64,000 nucleotides of DNA from Castanopsis chinensis (lineage: Eukaryota; Streptophyta; Magnoliopsida; Fagales; Fagaceae), in the NCBI GenBank assembly GCA_032878915.1, contig JAVQMG010000103.1:12150501-12214500 (forward strand), read 5' to 3'. This document shows, piece after piece, positions 34,477 to 43,600 of this stretch. Position 1 is the stretch's first letter; every line of letters begins with the position of its first letter. A model generated the notes under the pieces. It was not told the origin of the DNA. It saw nothing but the letters and a program-made list of their open reading frames with translations, and made no database searches. Position numbers and translations under genes: made by a program.

Positions 34477-34492
34477 AAAATCTGGGGGCAGC
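34477..34492 (+). other. Polypurine tract
   Basis: AAAATCTGGGGGCAGC lies directly before the 3' LTR; it would prime plus-strand DNA. Confidence 0.7.
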
Positions 34493-35024
34493 TGATGGGA
34501 TTGATGAACTCAAATTCTCTGGACGACCTCATCCAAACCAACAAGGCAGCATTGACAGACGGACTAACTAGGTGCTTCTAACGATATAAGCCACATTACT
34601 GACGAAGGAAAAGAAGTCATTCAATGCGGTCAAAATAAATGCCTCGGACGGTTACAAGGACAGCTGTACAAACCGTTGGAAGCCCATCAAAGCTCACATC
34701 ATTGACCATGAGGTGTTACCTAAAGAAGCATTAAACCACCATAACAGTCACAACAGCTAGGAGCTACGGGAATGTATATATACAACCTTCCCAGCAACAG
34801 CATGAGGTACAAAAAAAAACACCCAGAAATACTTATTGATACTGTATTAATTTATTTTTTGCAAAGATCTTCCATATACTAACTTTGGCATTGGAGGCAC
34901 TGTGACAGGCACCACACCGGTGACCGCTTAAGAAGAGCTATCTCACCATTTTCACAGCCAAAAATACGAGGGTTTGACTCAATCTAGACGCACTTACTTC
35001 GACTGGCAAATTTACACTTCATCA
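34493..35024 (+). repeat. 3' LTR of the Tat element
   Basis: 532 bp, TGATGGGATTGATGAAC ... ACACTTCATCA, followed by the ATTAT duplication. Confidence 0.92.
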
Positions 35025-35029
35025 ATTAT

Positions 35030-35994
35030 CTTCTTCTTTCAGTCATCCCCATGCGCTGGTTCAGCCCAAACATGTGGGTTGTGCTTGCTAGCTTTGTGTA
35101 CCTAATTTAAATTTACTCCAAGTGCTTATTTTTAAAATCTTTCTTTCAAAACTATTTTGACTAAAACATTCAGGTAGCTTAGTTGGTAAAAAACTGAGCC
35201 AACAAGTCTCAAGACTTAGGTTTGAGCCTCACACAACTAGCTCTATATTGATACTCCTTATATCTCATCTCCATTCCAAATAGTCGACTCAACTTAGTTG
35301 ACCAAAAATATGGGGTTCTATCCAAGAGCAATTAGGGTGCTACTATGATTAAGCTCAAATAGGGAAGCCACACTAGTCACCCCTCTATCCACTTTTCTCT
35401 TACCAAAAAACTAAAAAGTATTTTCACATTTTAGTATGAAATTGGTTTCTGAAAACCTCTAAGGACTCATTTTCAGAATAAAGAAAACTAAACTTGGTGA
35501 CATTATCGTAAATAACTCCAAAATAGTGGGCTCACACAAATTGACCTATCTCAATCAAGTCAACAAACGATCATAACTTTTCACTTATGTAAAAGTCATA
35601 TTTAATGGGCATTTATATAGGCTTCCTATTAATGTTACAGAAGTTTGCGATGTGAATGAAAAATGTTCCACCACAATTCCATAATCTCAATTTAGCACAA
35701 ATATATATTGCACATCATTAAAATAAATGAAAACAAAAGTAATCAATCCATAGTTAAATAACAACCTAATTAAGAGATTATTATAAATGCATAAATTGAA
35801 AATAAGTAATTTGATTTTTTATAATAAATTAGTGTGAAAGTGTTAAGAATATAACACTGTGCCTACAAAGTTGTATCCTCACTACCTTAAATGCTCTTAT
35901 AAAAAAAATATAGAATTCCACATTTTTATTATTATTATTCTTTTAAGCGGTTAAAAATTGGATCTAAAACAAAAACACCAAGTTTAATGCTGAA

Positions 35995-36048
<54 letters not shown>

Positions 36049-36999
36049 AAAAGATAGAAGAGAAAAAAAAAAAAAAAAAAAGTGGAGGCTAGGGTTATGG
36101 TGGCATATATAAGGATATAAGTAGGACTTTTTTAAAAGTATGATTATGTACCCACTAAGAGGGGAGTTAGTATATTCACAAGCTAATTTAGATTTTGAAT
36201 AATAATACTAATTATACAACTCTTTTTACAACAAATTTCACAATTATTAAAGTGATTGATTGTGAATGGTAGACGCAAGTAAAACATATGAATCTATCAT
36301 TTTTTTTCCTCTACCACTTAATAACAATAAGTCTAAAATTTAAAATATTTTGCACAAAATTTTTCATAATCACTGAGTTGGCAAGTTGTAAAATGCTAAA
36401 CAATTGAGTAATGCGATTGATTGGTTGACCCAAATAAGAATTATAGAAACTTAAAACTCAATAGTAGTAAAATATTGTGTTTGTAATATTGTTCCTTTAA
36501 CAAAGGTAAAATTTGTTTAAAAAAAGTTGTATTGGTAGCATTATTTATCTTTGAATTACGTTGAGAAATGTCAAACTTTTAAAAGTCATGGAAACCTATC
36601 AAAATTCAAAAGCACAAAACTTTGAGTCTTAGGTGCGACCCATTGAACTTTATTTTAATTGTTAATTGACATATAGAAGTAATATGTAGTTATATGGATA
36701 TATGGGCTTTTAATTGACAGGAGAGATTTTCTTATTCGTGTGCGGAGCAAATTGCTTTGAATGCATTATTATATGTTGGGTTTTTGGGGAGGTCAAGGGG
36801 AGCATTTGGCCCCCTCGTTTCTCCTTTGACTTGTGAATTTAAGTGGAATGATTCATTCAATAGAGTTGGGTAGGATTTGAGTCTCTCTTGCGTTATTCAA
36901 ATGACACGTCTCATGGAAAATACTTTTGAAAGACTAAATTCGTTGCATACAAACTATTTCTCACCGTTTGCACATACCAAAAAAACAACTAAAATCAAG
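35030..36999. other. AT-rich spacer with SINE-like copy and TA tract
   Basis: No gene is visible. A Pol III-like segment lies at 35172-35300 (listed separately) and a TA tract at about 35998-36044, followed by a poly-A run near 36065-36080. Confidence 0.45.
35172..35300 (+). mobile_element. tRNA-derived SINE-like element
   Basis: GGTAGCTTAGTTGGTAAAA fits a tRNA A box and GGTTTGAGCCTC about 35 bp later a B box. No tRNA cloverleaf is intact. Confidence 0.5.
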
Positions 37000-37004
37000 A
37001 CTTC

Positions 37005-38150
37005 AATTGCCTTGGTCTGTTGGTCAAGAAGATTTGAATAAGTATACCAGAAATCGTGTCAAGGTGAGTTATAGCATGTGCAGATCTTAATTATGATTAG
37101 TAATTTTAAGTTAGTTGTTGCATATAGAAGCGTGCTAAACCATGAATAGTGCTAAAACCAAAATTACTGAAAATATTGTAAATAAAAGTAAAAGTTAGTT
37201 GAAATAATATAGTAGGCTATAAATAATACCAAAAAGTGCACTAAGACTCATGAATAGTAACAAAAATAAGCTAAATAGTGATATAATTTTAATTGTTAAT
37301 CCTAACCCAAACGTATACTTAGTTTCTTAGTAAATCTTGAGAACATTTTTAAATTCGAAACTCATTATAGTCAATTTCAACCTTCATGTTCTTTACGTCA
37401 TAATTAATTTACTGATCAAGTGATAAAATTTGTATAAGCTAGAATATTTATTTTCCCATAAATTGCATTCTACTACGCCATGACTTCTTACGGAGAAATA
37501 GAGATCCTAAGGGTCAATTTGGTTAGTTAGAAAAAACACCGTTTTTTTGTTTTTATTTTGAATTTTTAGTGAGTTCCACCACTAAAAACTTGTTTGCTTT
37601 TAGCATTTATAGTCAGTTTTCATTTCAGTATTCTAACTTACTACTATTGTTATGAGTTAGGACACATGCTAAGTATAGCATCAAAAGGTCGCCCAATACA
37701 GGCGTGGAACAATCAGGATTAAGCAGAACTTTGATGAGTGCAAACCTTGTGAAGCTAAACGCTGGTTAGTTAATTTGTACTGGTGCTCCATGTTTCATTA
37801 TGACATTTTCTTAATTTTCAGGTACTTTGAAAATACAAATCACGGACTTATCCAACCTACAAATGCAGAATCAGCTAGTGAGACCACCAAGGTATAAATC
37901 TCAGTTAAGACAATATTTCCTTGCATCCAAACATCTTTTGTCAAGAAACTTCTGCAAAAGACCATTAACCATAGCTAATACTCAATAAAATCTAATTGCT
38001 AAGAAACTTCTGCAAAACATCTTTCCTTGCATGTTTCATCTTTTGTCATAAAATCTAATCATTGATAAGTAAGCTAATACTCAAGAGTTTCAAAAATTCT
38101 CTTGGCTGCAAAAGACCATTAACCATAGCTAAAAATTGCTCTATATTTTA
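37005..38150 (-). pseudogene. ARAD-like gene fragment (exon 2 start plus introns)
   Basis: 37015-37110 and 37330-37505 match intron 2 of the exostosin gene. A MITE-like element (37507-37640) replaces the 3' part of exon 2. 37650-37880 matches the 5' part of exon 2 (CTAAGTATAGCATCAAAAGG, AACTTTGATGAGTGCA, CCATGTTTCATTATGACAT). 37885-38150 matches intron 1 (GAGACCACCAAGGTATAAATC, as at 42228). Deletions break the frame. It sits just 3' of the intact MYC_N-like gene, repeating the gene order of the intact pair on its other side. Confidence 0.65.
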
Positions 38151-38365
38151 GTGGAACGAAGGAATTTCAATTTTGTAAGCAAAAAAACATATTATAGACA
38201 GTTAGATTACTAATAGAAATGGGCAGTCTCAATATGAAAAGAAACTAACAAAGTCAAACATGAAGAGCCCACATGAAAATTTTGGAACATAAATTGTCAA
38301 AATAAATACAATCCAAAACTTCAAGAGGCAAAGTATACATGACTCCTATGGCCTTGTTGAGACAG

Positions 38366-39493
38366 TCAATTAGTTCTGTTGAGCCGAATTCCATGGCACT
38401 GTGTGCTAAGCGTATCTAAGACATGATCTGGAGTGCAGCTTATATTTCTCACACGATCTGGTCGTTCTAATACCAGTTCGGCAATCTCAGCATCTGCATG
38501 GTTTTCGATAGGAATTAAATCTGGCTGAGTGCAGGCCTGATTTACTTCCTTGACACGGCGCAGCGCACGTATCCAAGACATGACTCTTATGGTATTGGTG
38601 AGGTCCACATGTTGTGCGTGTCGCTGTGGGAACACACGACCTTTTTTCTTGCTGAACTGGTGAATTACCTTTGTTGAGCCGAATTCCATGACACCGTGCG
38701 CTACGCGTATCCAAGACATGGTCTGGAGTCCAGCCTTCCGGCCCTGTTGAGCCCGGTAATGCCTCGACTTTAGCAGGGTGTCGCCAACAAGCCAAAGGGG
38801 CCTTGAACTCGAAGTGCTGAAAAGTTTATGTATGATGCTGCCGGGCCATGATCTCCTGAGCTGGAAGAACGAGACAGCCTTGTCTTTAAAGTTGTGATCA
38901 TCCTCGTCCGCATTGTAGAACCCTTTTGCAGCACTAAAAGTGCGCGACCAAGGAGAGGATGGCCAGTCTAACTCCCAGTAGATAGCGTAGGTCCACCTCC
39001 CGCGGCAGGCCTTCTTGAACACTGCTTCGACCTCTTGTGGGAATATTCTCTCCTCGTCAGAGATATGAAATTTAATTGGTTGCCAGCGAGGTATATTAGG
39101 CTCATCATGCCTCAACTTGCTCTTGTTTGATGTATTCTGATCATGGTGATACCGGGTTGATTCATTTGGAGGCGAATAGGAATAGTTTGGCCGGAAGATT
39201 GAGGGTATGGAATAAGCTAATTCGTGAAATGGTCTTTCACTAGATACTGAATTTGGCTGAGACTGTGTGGGTGGAAAAATTAATGGTATGGAATACGGAG
39301 AATAGTATTTGGTTTGAGACGATACAGAGCTTGGAAGAGAGTTGTATGGTGGAAAGAATAATGGTATGGAAGGAGAAAAGGCTAAAGGCGTTTGATTAGA
39401 TAATGAAATATCACTACCAGACACAGACTTGGCTGCTGGAAAGAGCGAAAAGATGGAATTCGGATCAGAAGAACGCGGTGCAATGGATGCCAT
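38366..39493 (-). CDS. bHLH-MYC_N domain protein without bHLH (intact family member)
   Basis: An intronless 375-residue frame, start ATG at 39493 (upstream TTG codons ignored), stop at 38366. Residues 1-112 are Ser/Pro-rich with four spaced units: SIFSLFPAAKS, SIPLFFPPYNS, SIPLIFPPTQS and SIPSIFRPNYS. Residues 149-280 resemble the bHLH-MYC_N domain of MYC2-type factors, which in MYC2 binds JAZ repressors and Mediator: RIFPQEVEAVFKKACRG, RWTYAIYWELD, FFQLR, LFSTSSSRPLWLVGD, YRAQQGRKAGLQTMSWI and GVMEFGSTKVIHQ. Residues 281-375 come from local duplications of the domain's 3' end, the last read in another frame. No bHLH follows in any frame. It may act as a competitor or partner of MYC proteins (inference). 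It is next to an ARAD-like gene on the same strand. Confidence 0.7.
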   Translation of the reverse strand: MASIAPRSSDPNSIFSLFPAAKSVSGSDISLSNQTPLAFSPSIPLFFPPYNSLPSSVSSQTKYYSPYSIPLIFPPTQSQPNSVSSERPFHELAYSIPSIFRPNYSYSPPNESTRYHHDQNTSNKSKLRHDEPNIPRWQPIKFHISDEERIFPQEVEAVFKKACRGRWTYAIYWELDWPSSPWSRTFSAAKGFYNADEDDHNFKDKAVSFFQLRRSWPGSIIHKLFSTSSSRPLWLVGDTLLKSRHYRAQQGRKAGLQTMSWIRVAHGVMEFGSTKVIHQFSKKKGRVFPQRHAQHVDLTNTIRVMSWIRALRRVKEVNQACTQPDLIPIENHADAEIAELVLERPDRVRNISCTPDHVLDTLSTQCHGIRLNRTN

Positions 39494-39660
39494 CAAATAA
39501 CCCAAAAGGAAACGGAAGATTAATCATTAATCAATGAGACAAAAACTGTGAAGGAGGGACCATTGGAGGGGTTTCAGTTTCACAACAATGAGGGTAACAT
39601 CGTATAAACAAAGAGAGAAGGAATGGACTTCATAGGAAAATTCCTCGCAACTATTGATCC
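39494..39660 (-). promoter_or_regulatory. Conserved upstream block of the intact MYC_N-like gene
   Basis: AGGGTAACATCGTATAAACAAAG and GACTTCATAGGAAAATTCCTCGC align with blocks upstream of copies A, B, C and F. On the minus strand GTTTATACG could serve as a weak TATA region about 110 bp before the ATG. Confidence 0.4.
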
Positions 39661-40305
39661 GCGGTTTCTTCTGAAGATGGAAGACTTTGATTTTTTTTTT
39701 TGTACTTTTCGCCATTTAAGAACAATAGACCGTTAAGGCTAACGAAAAAATCTCTTGGTTGACTGAGTCACTAACTTCTAGAAACAAATCCTCAAAGTCG
39801 TGTCTCATAAAAACACTTCGTAGATGAGTCTTTATCGACTTTTGACATTTTCTATCTCAGTTTCTCTTAATCTAAGATGTTATGTGAAAATCTTGTCATT
39901 TTATTTCACTACAATTCATAATTTCTATCAATTGACCTTCTTCCAATTTAGAGCCTAAGACCATTACATAAATGATAAATCCTAATTTCAGGAGGCAAAG
40001 CAGATGTGGCTCTTAGTGGAGAATGCAAATTCATTCAAAATAATAGTAATTAAAAACACACACACACACACACAAAGAGGGATATGATAAAGACCTTATA
40101 AATCATAGGTAAGACTAAATTTTATTTTATTTTTAAACATTGAACACTCGAGGATTATGACGGCTCAAATAAAAGAATCAACATAAACGTGATCCTTGTA
40201 ATCTCTATCATGTACATTTCAAGTACATACAACCAAGTTTCCAGATGCTAAATTGTTTGTGTCAAGATAGAAAAGAAGATACAAAGTGGGGAAAGAGAAA
40301 GAGCG

Positions 40306-40310
<5 letters not shown>
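39661..40310. other. Spacer between the two intact minus-strand genes
   Basis: 39745-39900 is shared with 5060-5200. A CA tract lies at about 40056-40073. No gene is visible. Confidence 0.45.
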
Positions 40311-40363
<53 letters not shown>

Positions 40364-40379
40364 GGGGGGGGAGGGTGGG
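40311..40379. repeat. (GT)n followed by a 25-base G run
   Basis: A GT dinucleotide tract to about 40346 turns into an uninterrupted G run to 40371, then AGGGTGGG. On the minus strand this is a C run about 250 bp beyond the stop codon of the exostosin gene. Confidence 0.9.
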
Positions 40380-40623
40380 AATAAGTGTGGTATCCAAAGA
40401 ATGAAAAGTGTGAGGAAACCCAAAATTCAAAAATCCTGTAAATGGAAGGGATTACATATTCACGTCTACCTTCAGTTCTGGGGAAAAAAGTTATTTTATA
40501 CAGATAAAATTCCTTGATCTTCTCCTTGCCAAAGAAAAGCCATGCACTGATTCTCAATATGCAAAAGACATTGATTCTTTAGGCAGGCCTAAAGTTCCAG
40601 AATCATTGTCAAAGGCAGCATCA

Positions 40624-43600
40624 TCAGGTGGTAGCAACGCCACTTTGATTCGAACAGAGACATGCAGAGCAATCTGACTCAGACACATGCATTGTGGCAA
40701 GCCTTCTGTCACAACTGATCATCAGTTTAATCAAGGGGAGCTTCTGTGATACTTGGTGCCAGACTTCATTCACTGTCCCATTTGGATCTTTGTACTCAAA
40801 GTATCGCTTCACCTGAATTACAAGAACTAAATTGAGAATAATTAACCTTAGGCAGCTGGTGTAACTAGCACACTTCGATCTCTAACATATTAGGTTCTAT
40901 GTCATGAGTCATGACAAATTATTAAAAGAAGATTTATGGAAATTTCAATGCATGAAGAATATGCAGCTGCCATGTCACCATCATTATTGTGATTTGTGAA
41001 CATTATCATCATAATCCTCCTCAGTAATTCCATCAATTCTAAAAGGAGATGTTAATAGACATATAGGATGCTATAACGGACATATCAACAAAATACCAAG
41101 ACCTATTAAAATTAGGTGCTCCATTACCTATAATTACCCCGACTGTAAGAGCAAGCAAGTTACTATGGTCAAGAAGATTTGAATGTGTACAGAAAAGCAT
41201 ATCAAGGTGAGTCATAGTAAGTAGAAATATTAAATAGCAGTGGTAAATTAAAGTTATTCGCCACATATAAAAGCATCTTAAACCATTCGAATTAGTTGCT
41301 TAGTAATTCCTGAGAACAGTTTTTAAGGTAACATTCAGTTTAGTCAAGTTCAACCTTCAGTTCTTGAGTCTGTAGTTAAAATACAGATTAAATAACAAAA
41401 TCTGTGTGAGTTAGATTATTTATTTCCCCAGAAATTGCATTCTACTATGCTATGACTTTTTATGGAAAAGTAGAGATGCCAAAAAATTTTAGTACCCTTA
41501 TTACAACGAAAATTTCAGAAAATTATGCAAATTGAACTTACCAGTTTCATCTCTCTCTGGTATTCCAGAATCCTTTCTGTGGTGACATTTTTCAGCATTG
41601 TAACTAAAAATCCCTGCTTTACAGCAGAGGTGGAATCTACAAATATTGCAATTTTTCTATAGTCAATGACATTTTCAAAAGGCAATTCTGTTCTGTCACT
41701 AACTATTACTGGGACACACATGCTAACTATAGCATCAAAAAGTTGGCATGATGCTGGCGTGGAACCAGCAGGATCTAAGCAAAACTTTGATGAGTGCATC
41801 CCTTGTGAAGCTAAACTCTGATTAGTTTGTGATGGTGCTCCATGTTTCATTATGACATCTTCTTCATTTGCAAGTACTTGAAAAAGCAACTCACTGACTT
41901 CTCCTACCTACAAATGCAGAATCATGGCTTATTCAACTTTGTTTAACCTTTTCTCTGCTACCCCTGCCCCCTCTTTTGTTCATTTCATTAATTGAATTTA
42001 ATCTGTTAATTTTATTTTATTTTTATAAGTAGAATTGCTTTATTGAAATAAAAACACTTTATGTTCACAATGATGAACACAGGAACAAGAAAAATTACAC
42101 AATAAAACTAAGAGAATTGTGAAGTACAACAAGTAAAACCCCAAACCCGAGAGCACTCAAACAGGTTGTGAATCCAATTTGTTGATTAAAGCAAAGTTCG
42201 ATAAAAACTCCTGCCTTTTTTTGAAATATGAGACCACCAAAGTATAAATCTCAGTCAAGACAATATTGCTTTTACATCTGTTGTCAAGAAATTGCTTCAA
42301 TTCTGATGGCTCATAAAAACTAACTAAAAAGTAAATAGTATGTATATATTGAGCTGTGTAAAATTTACTTTATATGGACAGGTATAGTAGTGAAGCACAA
42401 ATATAGTACAGTGGCTTGGCCCTCTGTGCTTGTAATCTAACACTAACCATTGATAACTAAGCTGACACTCAAGTTTCAAAATTAATGCTCTGGACTGCAG
42501 GAGACTGTTAACTATAGCTAAAAATAGGTAAAGCCTACAGGGCTAGCATGCCTGAGAGAGAGTCAGAGAGAGATTGTAAGGATATGTATGAGAGGATCCA
42601 CAATATTCAGTAGGGGCTGTGGAGATAGGGATGGCAGAAATAGGTGGCATTGGATTTTTTTTTTGTTTTTTCTAACGAGTGAGCAGAATATTATTAAGAA
42701 AGAAAACAGCCATACAACAAGAAAAACACAATACCAGAGCTGCAACCCCAATCAAACAGAAGAACAAACTACCAGCAGCACAGCTACACATCAACTGACA
42801 ATTACATCCTCTCTTGTTTGATTAAAAACAGAGAACAATGTCCCAAAGACTATACAAAGCTCTATTTAAAATGAGATTCTTGACTTTTTTGCAGCAACCA
42901 ACTTTCCTCACACCAATCACTCCAAGTATGCCTGCTTCTGCCTTTACATTACCATTTTGGATTCCTACATTATGTTGCAACATACATGGTTGATGTAAGC
43001 AAGAAGCCTACATTACTTCACATGAAACCTCTTTCCCTTAAGCTCAAGAACTTTCCACTGAATAATTTTATCCCAGTCAGACAAATTTGTATTAATCAGG
43101 CACATCCTCAAGACTTGTTGCCAAAGCCTCCTAAAATATGAACACCAAGAGAGCATATGGTTTTAGCATTCAATTTGCCTTCTACAAAATACACACAAGA
43201 GGCCCCCATTGTACTGTGGCCCCCATTTGGCCAGACTATCTCAAGTAAAAAGTCTGTCATTGACAATGACAGCCAACCAACTGATGACAGAATGCTTGGC
43301 AATAGCATTTAGGACTGGAAACTAAGAGCCTATTTGGATTACACTGATTTTAAGTGATGCTCAGTTTTCATCACTGAGTTTCCAAAACGCATGGGTCCCA
43401 CAAAAAATCTTGTGTTTGGCTTGGTTTTGAGTACTTGTTTCCATCACTCAAAACTCAAAAATTTGAGTTTGAGTGATGGAATTCAGAAACAATATTTGAG
43501 TGTTTTCGAAAACTGAGAACTGATTTTCAGTGGATAGGGTCCACAGTTTTAGCAAAAAGTTGAGTTATTAGAATGAGATATGTGATTGAGTTTTACTTAT

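Larger units (their letters stand above)
25227..35024 (+). mobile_element. Ty3/gypsy LTR retrotransposon, Tat lineage, decayed (9.8 kb)
   Basis: A complete but inactive element: LTRs at 25227-25754 and 34493-35024, perfect 5 bp target duplications ATTAT (25222-25226 and 35025-35029), a primer site directly after the 5' LTR and a purine tract before the 3' LTR. Gag, protease, reverse transcriptase, RNase H and integrase occur in that order, as in Ty3/gypsy. Long non-pol sequence with an antisense frame before the 3' LTR is a known trait of the Tat lineage. All parts carry stops and frameshifts. The two LTRs are visibly diverged, with many substitutions in the first 110 bases, so the insertion is not recent. 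It inserted between ARAD/MYC_N array units. Confidence 0.92.

Noticed and set aside
35172..35260. Possible tRNA gene
   Set aside because: Only A- and B-box-like words are present; no cloverleaf with acceptor pairing could be drawn, so it is called a SINE.
40245..40557. Frames with poly-Gly/Pro and Cys-Val or Thr-His repeats
   Set aside because: Direct translation of the GT/G simple repeat.
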